This document shows positions 41,553 to 51,286 of a stretch of 64,000 nucleotides of DNA, in pieces (the first letter of the stretch is position 1; each line of letters begins with the position of its first letter). Both the position numbers and the translations under genes were made by a program. The stretch is from CAIOZA01 sp964464375 (GTDB lineage: Bacteria > Bacteroidota > Ignavibacteria > Kapaibacteriales > UBA2268): NCBI GenBank assembly GCA_964464375.1, contig CAYXFU010000007.1, positions 1-64,000 on the forward strand, in the 5' to 3' direction. Below the pieces are notes generated by a model. The model ran no database searches, was not told the origin of the DNA, and saw nothing but the letters and a program-made list of their open reading frames with translations.

Positions 41553-42455
41553 CTAATCTTTAAAACAACGGACCGAAAAACCATATCCCATACCGCTATT
41601 GCTTCTGTATATACTGGCGTAATCGTAGTACAAGTACCTACCCCATGCGTAAGCTGTAAAGTACTTCACAGAAGACCACCAATTAACGTTGTAACCTATA
41701 TCATCGAAATCCCCATCGTCGCTGCGGTAACCGCCCGGGAGAGCGGAAAAGCCACTTTCGTTTGTGGCACCTGTGTTTGGGCTAAACCAGTGATTTGTTC
41801 CGGATTCTTTCAGCTTGCCACTGGCTACATATTCGCCACCAAGAAATTCACTCAATTCCTCCCATTCAATATCACTTGGAACATGCCATCCTTTAGGTGC
41901 TAAATCTCTAGGATCGTTTACTGCAAACCAGTTATAGAGCTTTCCATAAATTTTACCAATAGAAGGGTCATTATTATAAAAACACCATGCACCAGTTTTA
42001 AGATTTGCCCACGTTTTATTGTCAGTGACGTTCGGTATTGAATCCCCATTCCTATAATGATCAACATTAAGATTTTTAAGCATCCAGACCTGAGAACCGA
42101 TTGTAAGTGGCTGATACTGATCAATATAAAACATGACGCTGTCGATAGAGTTTAATACATAAGATTTGGGATATGAGAAGATATAGACATTGAGAATATC
42201 ACGTGTTGCACTGTCTTTTTCGAATTTAATACAGCCGATGATTTCGGTTGGATAATAGGCAACAAGTGTGTCCTGATAATGGATTCGCATAACATAATTG
42301 TTCCTTTTGTCTATTATGTTCATACTATCTATATCGCTGAGATTGTACTGCTTAGTGCTACCATCCTGAAGATAGAATTTAACTAGTGTTTCTGCCGGAT
42401 ACAAGTATGTGCTTGATATGATGATCATTAAAATGATGTAGAGGTTCTTTTTCAT
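41553..42455 (-). CDS. FISUMP-domain exported protein (paralog 6)
   Basis: 300 aa, signal peptide to about 21. The N-terminal module ('KFYLQDGSTKQYNLSDIDSM', 'YVMRIHYQDTLVAYYPTEI') is almost the same as in paralogs 3 and 5. FISUMP domain: 'WMLKNLNVDHYRNGD', 'GAWCFYNNDPSIGKIYGKLY', 'PRDLAPKGWHVPSDIEW', 'GFSALPGG', 'GFSVRCFKD'. The variable segment is 41583-41729, rich in Tyr and Asp. A conserved element at 42541-42595 lies 86 bases upstream. Likely a secreted or surface-bound C-type-lectin-like protein. Confidence 0.88.
   Translation of the reverse strand: MKKNLYIILMIIISSTYLYPAETLVKFYLQDGSTKQYNLSDIDSMNIIDKRNNYVMRIHYQDTLVAYYPTEIIGCIKFEKDSATRDILNVYIFSYPKSYVLNSIDSVMFYIDQYQPLTIGSQVWMLKNLNVDHYRNGDSIPNVTDNKTWANLKTGAWCFYNNDPSIGKIYGKLYNWFAVNDPRDLAPKGWHVPSDIEWEELSEFLGGEYVASGKLKESGTNHWFSPNTGATNESGFSALPGGYRSDDGDFDDIGYNVNWWSSVKYFTAYAWGRYLYYDYASIYRSNSGMGYGFSVRCFKD
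41583..41729 (-). other. variable segment of FISUMP paralog 6 (DGR-like)
   Basis: Forty-nine codons. Against paralog 5 the hand count of substitutions by codon position is 24/18/14; 18 of 21 amino-acid changes between C/T-ending codons keep the third base. Confidence 0.7.
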
Positions 42456-42540
42456 ACGATTTATCTTTATTTATTCATTATTCCAATTTACCCATACTCT
42501 CAACAAATTCGAATAAGTTTTTAGAAATTTGTCACAGAGT

Positions 42541-42595
42541 ATATTATAATAACACAAAAAATGGCAAAACGTCTCACGGTAAATAAAAATAGTTT
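42541..42595 (-). promoter_or_regulatory. conserved upstream element, copy 2
   Basis: Minus strand: AAACTATTTTTATTT.. CGTGAGACGTTTTGC.. TGTGTTATTATAAT. Matches 31051-31104 in blocks and spacing. The TATAAT at its 3' end suggests a promoter, but the CGTGAGACG block is an uncommon -35, possibly for an alternative sigma factor. Confidence 0.6.
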
Positions 42596-42721
42596 GTAAG
42601 TCGGCATTGGATACGGTGCTATGAGCATTATTAAAATAGGGTATATTTGCGATCTTTGACGCTTTTGTAGGGACGTATTGCACTATTTGCATTAATTGCA
42701 TCGTGTTTTTTAGTATTTTTC

Positions 42722-42878
42722 AAAACCTTATTTGTATTTGCTGGTGAACCTTAGTAGAAATCAGTTCCAAGTTAGGTATTGACCTTATTCTAATAAGGTA
42801 ATAAGGTAATAAGGTAATAAGGTTTACGATCATTATGGGGTCGCCTGTTACTAAGGTTATCCCAAGAAATAAGGTTTT
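42722..42878. repeat. inverted repeat flanking a tandem octamer
   Basis: AAAACCTTATTT (42722-42733) and AAATAAGGTTTT (42867-42878) are perfect inverted copies. Between them TAATAAGG occurs four times in perfect tandem (42791-42822). The octamer contains the same AATAAGG core as the right arm. Confidence 0.8.
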
Positions 42879-43119
42879 CAAAGATCAAATATAACTTCTA
42901 TAATTAGACAATGCAATTTGAGAAACCGGATCAAGTTTATTTCTACAAACAGTACGCTACTACGTAGCTGTTTTTCAATGATCAATGACCAATGAGGAAT
43001 GACCAAATAAATGAAGAATTTCCATCTTCTTGCCCAATGCAACGATTGGAGCGGAAAACCATTTGCAATCTACTACAGATTGAAAACATTTCCTTAGAAA
43101 CGGTTTATATTTTATATAT

Positions 43120-45441
43120 TTATCTCATTAAAATTATTTTTTCTATAATAACCTTATTTTTGCTTTGTATCTTTAGGAAATATATGCCCGATTGCAGACC
43201 TGTGAGGTCGATTCTGATATTGTTGCAATCATTAGGCGAAAAAAGTTGAATCTCCTGTCCTAATGAATTTATGAGCTTTAATCGGCTATTCGCCGGCACT
43301 CCTGCCACATCGATAAAGTTACTCGCTGGATTTGGATATAGACTGATATTTGATAAGGCTATGTCGTGGACATTTGTTTCATCGAAAATTGTAAATGCTG
43401 AATCACATTGTGCGAATGGAGCTTTACCGTCGTCATCTGTGATTTTTATTGAATACTGGGTACCAGCAGGAGTTGTACTTAAATCCCATGAAATTTTACC
43501 AAGATTAGCCAGAACATTAGTGAAAAGTGAGTTCCAAGTGGATCCATTATTGGAGCTGATTAAGATTGAAATTCTTGCAACCAGGGCACTTTCCCATTTG
43601 ATTTCGTATGTAGATCCTATAAGTATCTGTTCTCCACCTTTGGGTTGAAGCAATGTTATATAAGCTACTGGATCTTTAACAATTGAAAAAACAGCATTTG
43701 AAACATCACTTATTGCAGTGGGTGACGATTCGGGTTTGCTTGTAACTTTGATTAGACATCTGTCTGAAATGTGATCAGGGACTGTAATTGAAATTGTCGT
43801 CAGTGCTGCATCTACATTGTCACGTATTAGTTCCCAGGTTCCACCATTATCATAGGAAATATCCACTCTGATGGATTGAATATTTTCGGATGTCCAGTTA
43901 ATATTTGCTGGTTTACCAACTGACCATTTCTCTCCGCCGTTTGGTGTGGATAGCACCAGCTTTGGAGTAGGAGGTGCATCAGCACCAATAACACCATCTT
44001 TCGAGTATTTAACAAGAAAAGCATCAATACCACCCCCAAAAGCAGAGAGTTTGAGGTTCTCTTTGTCTGAATAGAAAGTAGAGGTTGCATATATATTTCC
44101 AGTTGTTATGATATTTAGAGAATCATCAAAAGCTGTGTTAATGAACGACAAACCACCAAGAGGTTTATCATATCCGACTCCGGAAGTCCAGAGTAAATCG
44201 CAATTCTGATTGTATTTTGCTAAGAATCCATCCCAATTGTTCTTAGACAAAGATGTGATTGACTTTTGATGATTCTTTAAATCTAGATTTATACTTTTTG
44301 CATAAATACCGGTAAGAACCAGGTTGTTAGCTTTGTCGATCGATAAAGATGTAAGATTGTTTAAACTATCTGCGGCAGTGGAGTATGCCCAGATGTAATT
44401 TCCGTCAACATCGTACTTAGCAAGAAATATATCGGATTTGACCTTCGGAGTAAGATTAGCTGTTCCGTTTGGATTGAAGTTACAAAGCTTCGTATAAGTA
44501 CCTGCTGAGATAATGTTGTCTGATGCATCAATTACAAGTTTATTGACTACGGACTGACCTACTGTTGTAAGTTTAAAACCATACATCAGAGTGCCAATGA
44601 TATCATATTTAACAATAAAGCCATTGATGGGACCCGATGAAGTGAGAGGGTATTCGTCGACACCAACCTCGAAGTCAACAGTCTGCTGAAATGATCCGGC
44701 TAAGATCAAGCTTAAATCAGAATCAAGAGTAATTGCATAAGCTTTGTCCTCGCCTGCACCACCTATTGAAAATCCATATTCGTAATCACCCAAATCATTA
44801 TAGTTGGCGACAAATATGTCTGTTAAACCATTGCTGGTGAACATAGCATTAGTATTAGGAGGAAGAGTAGGATCAAGGTTAATAGTTTGATCGAAATATC
44901 CTGTAACAGATATACTACCAAGAATATCTACGAATATTGATGTTGGGATGTCGTCACCTGCACCTCCAAAGGCATCCACCCAGACAAGAATACCATCAGA
45001 ATTGTATTTAGCCAGGAAAGCATCGGATTTACCTTTACTTATTTTCTGGGTTTTTGTAGATTTAGGATTAAAATTAACCGTACCTGTAAATGAGCCACAG
45101 AGATAGATATCTCCTGCATCATCGATTTTCAGATCGGTTGGCGTGTCATTTTGTAAACCTCCCAGAGTAAATCCCCATATATATCTTCCATCCTTATCGT
45201 ATTTAGCAATAAAAATATCGGTAGTGGTCGTACCTGTTGACGTGAAAGCTGCATTTGCTATACCGGGATCAAGATCAGTAGTTCCAATGAAACTCCCAGC
45301 TAAATATATATTTCCCTGATGGTCAACAGCAAGCAACTGACCCTGCTCTACACCGGCATCACCAATGGTTTCAAAGAGTTTTGCCATTGCTGTGAATTGA
45401 AACACTATAACAAATAAGACTAAAGTAAATATTCTAAACAT
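43120..45441 (-). CDS. large beta-propeller T9SS-secreted protein
   Basis: 773 aa. Signal peptide to about 20. About eight SBBP-type repeats ('GDIYLCGSFTGTVNFNPK', 'DAFLAKYNSDGILVWVDAFGG', 'DIFVANYNDLGDYEYGFSIGG', 'DNLVLTGIYAK') form a propeller (about 25-480). Two Ig-like repeats follow ('LSTPNGGEKWSVGKPANINWTS', 'LLQPKGGEQILIGSTYEIKWES'), then a type A sorting domain ('ISLYPNPASNFIDV', 'LINSLGQEIQLF', 'SGIYFLKIQS', 'VIIEKIILMR'). Secreted across the outer membrane; an adhesive or scaffold role is inference. Monocistronic and divergent to the bat operon. Confidence 0.9.
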   Translation of the reverse strand: MFRIFTLVLFVIVFQFTAMAKLFETIGDAGVEQGQLLAVDHQGNIYLAGSFIGTTDLDPGIANAAFTSTGTTTTDIFIAKYDKDGRYIWGFTLGGLQNDTPTDLKIDDAGDIYLCGSFTGTVNFNPKSTKTQKISKGKSDAFLAKYNSDGILVWVDAFGGAGDDIPTSIFVDILGSISVTGYFDQTINLDPTLPPNTNAMFTSNGLTDIFVANYNDLGDYEYGFSIGGAGEDKAYAITLDSDLSLILAGSFQQTVDFEVGVDEYPLTSSGPINGFIVKYDIIGTLMYGFKLTTVGQSVVNKLVIDASDNIISAGTYTKLCNFNPNGTANLTPKVKSDIFLAKYDVDGNYIWAYSTAADSLNNLTSLSIDKANNLVLTGIYAKSINLDLKNHQKSITSLSKNNWDGFLAKYNQNCDLLWTSGVGYDKPLGGLSFINTAFDDSLNIITTGNIYATSTFYSDKENLKLSAFGGGIDAFLVKYSKDGVIGADAPPTPKLVLSTPNGGEKWSVGKPANINWTSENIQSIRVDISYDNGGTWELIRDNVDAALTTISITVPDHISDRCLIKVTSKPESSPTAISDVSNAVFSIVKDPVAYITLLQPKGGEQILIGSTYEIKWESALVARISILISSNNGSTWNSLFTNVLANLGKISWDLSTTPAGTQYSIKITDDDGKAPFAQCDSAFTIFDETNVHDIALSNISLYPNPASNFIDVAGVPANSRLKLINSLGQEIQLFSPNDCNNIRIDLTGLQSGIYFLKIQSKNKVIIEKIILMR

Positions 45442-45574
45442 ATTTCACCAGATAACATTTATAAATAAAGGATATACAAAATTAATGGATTTTTGTTAAT
45501 AAGGTGAAATTTTTTGAAACTATTAGTAAGAAAATTTCGTCAAACAATTCGATAATAATTAAAAAGAATAGATT

Positions 45575-46627
45575 ATGTTCAGATTCGAAAATAGCATTTA
45601 TCTTTATTTATTGATATTAATTCCGGTGATATTTCTCATCTGGCTATTGATGCGCCGCTTGAGGAATAGGGCTATGCAACGCATTGGTGAGCCAAGTCTC
45701 ATAAAGAGTTTACTACAGGATTATTCCAGATACAAGAACTGGATTAAGATTGCCATTGTTCTGTTTGCATTTGCTTCCGTAATAATTGGGACTGCCAATC
45801 CTCAGATTGGTTCCAGACTTGAGGAAGCCAAGCGTGAAGGAATCGATGTGATAATTGCACTGGATATATCAAACAGCATGCTTGCTGAAGACGTAAAGCC
45901 TAGCCGGTTAGAATTTGCGAAGCAATCGATTAGTAAATTGGTTGACAGACTTCAGAATGACAGAATCGGTTTGATAATATTTGCCGGTGATGCTTTCATA
46001 CAATTGCCACTTACAACAGATTTCTCAGCGGCAAAACTTTTTTTGAGTGTTATTGAACCCGATTTGATTCAGGTTCAGGGAACAGCAATAGGACAGGCTA
46101 TTGATATAGCTGTAAAAAATTACAGCTTTGATGATAAAGTAAAAAAAGCACTTATTGTTATTTCAGATGGCGAAAACCATGAGGATGATGCTCTGGGATC
46201 AGCCAAAAAGGCTATGAAGGCAGGATTTGTTGTCAATACAATAGGGATTGGTTCAACTCAGGGATCGCCAATACCTCTTTACACCAACAATCAGAGAACA
46301 GGGTTTATGAAGGATAAGGATGGGTCGCTTGTTACAACGAGAATGAATCCAGAAATGCTAAGCCAGATTGCATCAGCAGGAAACGGATCTTTTCTGGCTG
46401 CAGGTAATACTGATCCGGATTTATCAAAATTAATAGATAAATTGGCAGGGATTGACAAGAAAGAGTATAAGAGCAAGTTGTTCACTGATTATGAGGACAG
46501 ATTCCAGTACTTATTTGGAGTTGCATTGTTGCTCATAATTTTTGAACTAATAATTTCTGAGAGAAATAACAAGTTGATGCAGATGTTAAATAAGTTTGTT
46601 GAATCCAGGAGTTTGATAGCCAAATGA
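45575..46627 (+). CDS. batA: BatA/BatB-type VWA membrane protein
   Basis: 350 aa. Two N-terminal membrane helices (about 8-25 and 60-80) and one near the C-terminus (about 308-330) flank a VWA domain ('IDVIIALDISNSMLAEDVKPSRLEFAKQ', 'IGLIIFAGDAFIQLPLTTDFSAAKLFL', 'QGTAIGQAIDIAV', 'ALIVISDGENHEDD'). The MIDAS reads D-I-S-N-S, the Bat form of DxSxS. Bat proteins aid aerotolerance and surface stress in Bacteroidota. Only one VWA gene is present where two (batA, batB) are usual. It overlaps the next gene by four bases (ATGA). Confidence 0.93.
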   Translation: MFRFENSIYLYLLILIPVIFLIWLLMRRLRNRAMQRIGEPSLIKSLLQDYSRYKNWIKIAIVLFAFASVIIGTANPQIGSRLEEAKREGIDVIIALDISNSMLAEDVKPSRLEFAKQSISKLVDRLQNDRIGLIIFAGDAFIQLPLTTDFSAAKLFLSVIEPDLIQVQGTAIGQAIDIAVKNYSFDDKVKKALIVISDGENHEDDALGSAKKAMKAGFVVNTIGIGSTQGSPIPLYTNNQRTGFMKDKDGSLVTTRMNPEMLSQIASAGNGSFLAAGNTDPDLSKLIDKLAGIDKKEYKSKLFTDYEDRFQYLFGVALLLIIFELIISERNNKLMQMLNKFVESRSLIAK

Positions 46628-47367
46628 AAATAATAATATTTATTATCGCTTTACTGATGCCATTTATGTTAAATTCGCAAGATGTGAAGAAGCATATCAA
46701 ATCAGGTAATAAACTATACAAAGATAAGAAATATTCGGAAGCAGAAGTCGAATACAGGAAAGCTCAGGAAGTTGATCCTAAGGAAACCAGAGCAGGCTAT
46801 AACACAGCAAATTCTCTCTACAAGCAGAACAAATACGATGAAGCTGCAGATAAATATATTAATTCTATAACAACATCTACAGATAAATCTGTACAATCAA
46901 ATGCGTTTTACAATCTAGGTAATACATATCTTCAGAAAAAGGAATATGAAAAGAGCATTGAAGCTTACAAAAATTCGTTAAAATTAGCTCCAAAGGATGA
47001 TCAAGCCAAGTACAATCTTGAATATGCAAGAAGAATGATGGTTCAACAACAACAGCAGCAACAACAACAAAATCAGAACGACAAGAATAAAGATCAGAAA
47101 AAAGATCAAAAGAAGCAGGATAGCAAAGACAACAAAGACGATAAAAATAAGAAGGATGATCAAAACAAAGACCAGAACGATAAAGATAAGCAGGATAAGA
47201 ATAAAGATCAACAGAAACAGCAACAACCTAAAGATGACAAGAAAATATCAAAGGACGAGGCAGAGAGAATACTGAATGCTTTGAAGAATGAAGAAAAGAA
47301 AGTACAAAAAGATTTAAAAAAGAAAGCGAAAGTAAATGTTAACCAACAACCAGAAAAAAATTGGTAG
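46624..47367 (+). CDS. batC: BatC-like TPR protein with low-complexity tail
   Basis: 247 aa. Signal peptide to about 19. Three TPR repeats (about 22-135, 'AEVEYRKAQEVDPKETRAGYNTANSLY', 'FYNLGNTYLQKKEYEKSIEAYKNSLKLAP'). Then a 65-residue low-complexity stretch of Gln, Lys, Asp and Asn (about 141-208, beginning with nine consecutive Gln), and a lysine-rich C-terminus. BatC is the TPR partner of the Bat complex. It overlaps the start of the capA-like gene by 32 bases in another frame. Confidence 0.9.
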   Translation: MKIIIFIIALLMPFMLNSQDVKKHIKSGNKLYKDKKYSEAEVEYRKAQEVDPKETRAGYNTANSLYKQNKYDEAADKYINSITTSTDKSVQSNAFYNLGNTYLQKKEYEKSIEAYKNSLKLAPKDDQAKYNLEYARRMMVQQQQQQQQQNQNDKNKDQKKDQKKQDSKDNKDDKNKKDDQNKDQNDKDKQDKNKDQQKQQQPKDDKKISKDEAERILNALKNEEKKVQKDLKKKAKVNVNQQPEKNW

Positions 47368-48385
47368 CATTTTACTCCTGATTTTTCTATCATATACATT
47401 TAAAAGTCAATCTCAGATTCATATCAAAGCAGTCGGGGATATAATGCCCGGTTCTTACACACCTAAGAAGATTATTCCGCCCGACAGTGGCAGAATTTTT
47501 ATCGAATCGATCGGTAATTATCTTAGCGGAGCTGATATTCTTATCGGTAATCTCGAAGGATCATTTGTTAATACTTCAATGAAACCCACAAAGTGCTCTG
47601 ATTCTTCTATAAAAGCCGGTGTGTGCTATGATTTTGGTATTCCTGATTATCTTGGATTAACTATCAAGAAGCTTGGTTTCAATGTATTAAGTTTGGACAA
47701 CAACCATTGCCGAGATTATGGGAAGATAGGCTATCTCTTTACGCAAAAGCTACTGGAGTGTTATCAGATAAGAGCATTGCCACAGAGGGAAGTGGTAGAA
47801 TTGAACTTCTTTTCCAATAGGATTGCACTTCTTGCATTTGGATTCGAACCTGAAAGCCGTAATATTGCAGATACAGCAGGAGTTGGCGAGGAAATACGAA
47901 GGCTTAAACAAAAGTATGATTTAATCTTAGTCTATTTCCATGGTGGGGCAGAGGGGAGAAGAGCGACTGAGGTACACGATAAGAAGGAGATATTTCTTGG
48001 CGAAGACAGAGGCAATGTTGTAGCTTTTGCTCATAAAGCTATTGATGCCGGTGCTGATCTTGTATTGGGTAGCGGACCTCATGTGTTAAGAGGAATGGAG
48101 GTCTATAAGGATAGACTTATAGCCTATTCACTAGGGAATTTTCTTACATACGGGAATTTCAATCTATCAGGTGAGACTGCGATAACATGTATCCTTGATA
48201 TAGAACTTGACACATCGGGGAAGTTTAATTCCGGGAAAATTATACCTGTTAAGCAAAAGAAGCCAGGAATACCGGAATACGACAAAACAAATTCAGCGAT
48301 AAAAATACTACAAAAACTATCCTCAAAAATATCTTCTACTATAACAATTGACGATTCCGGAAATATAAAAAAAACCGGCAAATAG
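47336..48385 (+). CDS. CapA-family poly-gamma-glutamate synthesis-like protein
   Basis: 349 aa. Possible signal peptide 'IGSILLLIFLSYTFKSQS'. The PGA_cap metallophosphatase-like domain is clear: 'IKAVGDIMPGSYTPKK', 'ADILIGNLEGSFV', 'SLDNNHCRDYGKIGYLFT', 'LVYFHGGAEGRRAT', 'GADLVLGSGPHVLRGMEVYKDRLIAYSLGNF'. CapA-like proteins act in poly-gamma-glutamate export or in cell-wall-related phosphodiester hydrolysis; no pgsBC genes are near, so the name should be held loosely. The ATG lies inside batC (32-base overlap), so translational coupling is likely. Confidence 0.9.
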   Translation: MLTNNQKKIGSILLLIFLSYTFKSQSQIHIKAVGDIMPGSYTPKKIIPPDSGRIFIESIGNYLSGADILIGNLEGSFVNTSMKPTKCSDSSIKAGVCYDFGIPDYLGLTIKKLGFNVLSLDNNHCRDYGKIGYLFTQKLLECYQIRALPQREVVELNFFSNRIALLAFGFEPESRNIADTAGVGEEIRRLKQKYDLILVYFHGGAEGRRATEVHDKKEIFLGEDRGNVVAFAHKAIDAGADLVLGSGPHVLRGMEVYKDRLIAYSLGNFLTYGNFNLSGETAITCILDIELDTSGKFNSGKIIPVKQKKPGIPEYDKTNSAIKILQKLSSKISSTITIDDSGNIKKTGK

Positions 48386-48400
48386 GATTCACCGGTTTTT
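48370..48400. terminator. terminator between capA and the cytochrome locus
   Basis: AAAAACCGG / CCGGTTTTT perfect 9-bp stem overlapping the end of the capA-like gene, with A- and T-runs on both sides; works for both converging operons. Confidence 0.85.
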
Positions 48401-48425
48401 ATTTATCTATTCCTCTAGTCTAATG

Positions 48426-51257
48426 CTAGATAATAATCATTGCGTAAATAATCCAGGCAACAAGCAGCAATCCAAATGTTAATGCAAAGAATCCGAATAC
48501 TTTTAATAATTTTAGCATTTTTGGAGAAAACTCAGTTGTTGAATAATTGTCAATCTTACCTGATTCTACTAATCTCCTATATTCATCGGGTCTGTCGAAT
48601 TTCAATTCTTCCATTGTCATTTGTCCTGAGAAAATGACAGTATCCATTTGGAATTTCTCTGGACGGAAGTGAGTATTGAAGAAATGAACAGTAAAGATAA
48701 ATCCAGCAGCAAGCAGAGCTTCATCACTATGAATAATGGTTGCAACGTTGATCATCCAGCCCGGGAAAATGTTAGTCAGTAACTCAGGGAACCAAAGTGT
48801 TAAACCTGTACCACCGATTACAAAAACACCCCAGAATACAGCGAAATAGTCAAACTTTTCCCAATATGTCCATCTGCCGTAATTCGGACGTTCGCCTTTT
48901 CCAATGAACCATTTGATTGATGCTTTCATATCTTCTAAGTCCTTTAGGTTAGGAACCAGTGAATCCGGACCTAATAACATATTTTTCCATGTTTTATATT
49001 CAGAATTTTTCTTTCTAAATAAATCAACAATATGAATAATAAAGATGGTGAACAATACAATTGCAGCATACCTGTGTAATGTACCTGCATTCTCAACACC
49101 TCCAAGGAGACCTGCACCAATATTAGCCCATATTGTGTAAGAGAATTTAAGAATCATACCGGTTGCAGCAAGGGTTAAGAAACTGCAAATCATAGTGAAG
49201 TGAATCAATCTGCTTAAGCCGGAAAATCGTTCATACATTTTAGATTTGTCGTGGCTTGAGCTAGCATGCAACTCTTTCATTTTCTTTCGCAACTTGAATG
49301 AACGAGGCAACCAAAGCAGAGTATGCAAAAATGATACTGAGAATGTTCCTAAAAGTAACAAAGTCATACCCCAGAATGTGTAGAATAGGAATGGATACTT
49401 CTTTGGATCCTTATGAGTAGCATGAGACAAGTATTTGGTAAAACCTTTTGTCGCATTTGGATGACATTTCTGGCAAGTTTGAACAATATTATCCCTGCTA
49501 AGAGCTGATTTAGGATTGTCAATAGGCAATATCATGTGTGAACCGTGGCAATCATTACATTTAGCTGATTTATAAGAACCAAGCCAAGAAACTTTACCGT
49601 GATAAGTTTCGAAATAAGTTTTAGCTATTTCTTCATGGCATTTACCGCAAGTACTTAGGATTTCGTGACGGAAATTCCATTGATCGGTTCTTTTAATAGT
49701 ATGCGCAGAATGGCAGTCACTACAGACAGGAAGCTTCTTGTCAGTTTTGGTGATAGATGGAGAGTGAACACTCTTGTTGAAAACATCTTCTATACCAAAA
49801 TGACACTTTCCACAAGTACCGGCAATATTTGCTTGGTTAATACTTGACTGTGGATTATCTTTGGGCAGTCCTTTATGTGGAGTGTGACAATCAGCACATG
49901 TTGCAGTAACGGTCAGACCACTCTTGACAAGCCCTCTGCCATGAATACTCTCATCGTAATTGCTTGTAATAGAGTGTTGAGTGCCTTTATACCTAAGTGC
50001 AGCTTTTTTGCCTTCCTGATGGCAGGTTGAACAGAGCTTTGGTATATTCATGGAGAATACTTTAGATCTTTTATCGCCTTTAGTTAATATAAAATGAGTG
50101 CCATGGCAATCTTTACATCTCGGTGCATCAGGATCATTCCTTGCAACAAGTTTACCATGAGTGCCCATCACGAAGTCGTTTCCAACAGCAGTGTGGCAAG
50201 CGGCACATTCAACTTTTGAAGTTGTGAGTGTTTCACATGCCCTAATCTTAGATGATGGATTAACACCAAGATGGCATTGAGTACAGGTTAATTTGGAATG
50301 GGTAGAAGTAAGAATTTCTCCATGGTCAACAAACATATTTCTTCCGTCTGCTGATTTACCGATAGTTTTTTTCTCATGACAGTTTTTGCACGCGACATCT
50401 GAAAGATTCTGTTCATAGAATACTTTTCTGACTTTATGTGGCTGATGGCAGTCAATACATGCTGGAAGTACCTTAGCTTCCTTTTCCCAAAGTTCGCCCT
50501 TAATTATTTTTTTATGAACAAATTCAATACCAGCATGGCATTTGGTACAAGTTGCAGCGATATTCTTTCTGGAAATAGATGACCTGGGATCTGTATGAGG
50601 CAAAATCCTATGAGGTGTGTGACAAGAAGCGCATGTAGCACTAACAGTCAGACCTTTTTTAATAAGACCTTCACCGTGGATGCTTTCCTGGTAATTTTCA
50701 TAAATGTGGCTTTGAGGAATATTTCTTTGCATCTGAACAGGTGATCCTTCCCTATGGCATCCACCGCAAAGTCGTGGAATATTCAGAGGATAGACAGATG
50801 ATTCCTTGTCTGATCTAGGGAGAATTTCGTGACTGCCATGGCAAGTCTTGCAAGTTGGTGCTAAAGGATCTCCTTTTGCCTTTGCTTTGCCGTGAAGGCA
50901 TTCATTATATAAAGCTTGTTCATCTTTATGACAACTTCCACATTGGTACTTTGGTTTGCCTTCGACATGCGGGAAACTACCTGGGTCGAATCCAACGTGG
51001 CACTGAATACATTTTACGCCAGCATGAATAGATTTGTTAAGCTTTTTGGGATTTACGAACAAGGACACTGTCTTTTTGCCTTTTTGCATAGTCAACGTTT
51101 TATCTTCGTGACACCCTAGACATTCGTCATTTTCCTGAGCAAAAAGCTTTACAGGGAGTTTAGTTGCAAAAATGCCAATAAAAACTGCAAATAACAGTAA
51201 AACTAAACTGAATTTGAGTTTTTGATGGTCATGTAGATATTGTAGAATTTTTTTCAT
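48426..51257 (-). CDS. 19-heme cytochrome c with C-terminal cytochrome b module
   Basis: 943 aa from the ATG at 51257; a TTG at 51272 is less likely. Membrane helix at about 15-40. Residues about 45-600 hold 19 CxxCH sites (hand count), arranged in an internal duplication (see findings). Residues about 640-940 form a di-heme b-type module with four or more helices ('YERFSGLSRLIHFTMICSF', 'GTLHRYAAIVLFTIFIIHIVDLF', 'WEKFDYFAVFWGVFVIGGTGLTLWF', 'HSDEALLAAGFIFTVHFFNTHF'). The plan recalls CbcL-type quinol:cytochrome oxidoreductases of Geobacter. It probably oxidises menaquinol and passes electrons to periplasmic hemes. It is third in an operon with the 737- and 509-aa proteins. Confidence 0.92.
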   Translation of the reverse strand: MKKILQYLHDHQKLKFSLVLLLFAVFIGIFATKLPVKLFAQENDECLGCHEDKTLTMQKGKKTVSLFVNPKKLNKSIHAGVKCIQCHVGFDPGSFPHVEGKPKYQCGSCHKDEQALYNECLHGKAKAKGDPLAPTCKTCHGSHEILPRSDKESSVYPLNIPRLCGGCHREGSPVQMQRNIPQSHIYENYQESIHGEGLIKKGLTVSATCASCHTPHRILPHTDPRSSISRKNIAATCTKCHAGIEFVHKKIIKGELWEKEAKVLPACIDCHQPHKVRKVFYEQNLSDVACKNCHEKKTIGKSADGRNMFVDHGEILTSTHSKLTCTQCHLGVNPSSKIRACETLTTSKVECAACHTAVGNDFVMGTHGKLVARNDPDAPRCKDCHGTHFILTKGDKRSKVFSMNIPKLCSTCHQEGKKAALRYKGTQHSITSNYDESIHGRGLVKSGLTVTATCADCHTPHKGLPKDNPQSSINQANIAGTCGKCHFGIEDVFNKSVHSPSITKTDKKLPVCSDCHSAHTIKRTDQWNFRHEILSTCGKCHEEIAKTYFETYHGKVSWLGSYKSAKCNDCHGSHMILPIDNPKSALSRDNIVQTCQKCHPNATKGFTKYLSHATHKDPKKYPFLFYTFWGMTLLLLGTFSVSFLHTLLWLPRSFKLRKKMKELHASSSHDKSKMYERFSGLSRLIHFTMICSFLTLAATGMILKFSYTIWANIGAGLLGGVENAGTLHRYAAIVLFTIFIIHIVDLFRKKNSEYKTWKNMLLGPDSLVPNLKDLEDMKASIKWFIGKGERPNYGRWTYWEKFDYFAVFWGVFVIGGTGLTLWFPELLTNIFPGWMINVATIIHSDEALLAAGFIFTVHFFNTHFRPEKFQMDTVIFSGQMTMEELKFDRPDEYRRLVESGKIDNYSTTEFSPKMLKLLKVFGFFALTFGLLLVAWIIYAMIII

Positions 51258-51286
51258 AAAAGGTACGTTCAAAAATAAATAAAATA

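Larger units (their letters stand above)
42456..43119. other. repeat-rich intergenic region, 664 bases
   Basis: Between FISUMP paralog 6 and the beta-propeller gene. Contains the conserved element (42541-42595), a truncated REP-like piece (42667-42683, GTAGGGACGTATTGCA), a 12-bp inverted repeat (42722-42733 and 42867-42878) and a tandem octamer (42791-42822). No gene is supported. Confidence 0.6.

Noticed and set aside
42791..42822. Short CRISPR-like array
   Set aside because: The TAATAAGG units are directly adjacent without spacers.
42992..43249. 85-codon plus-strand frame near the end of the beta-propeller gene
   Set aside because: It overlaps the conserved T9SS sorting domain coding of the minus-strand gene and has no recognisable features.
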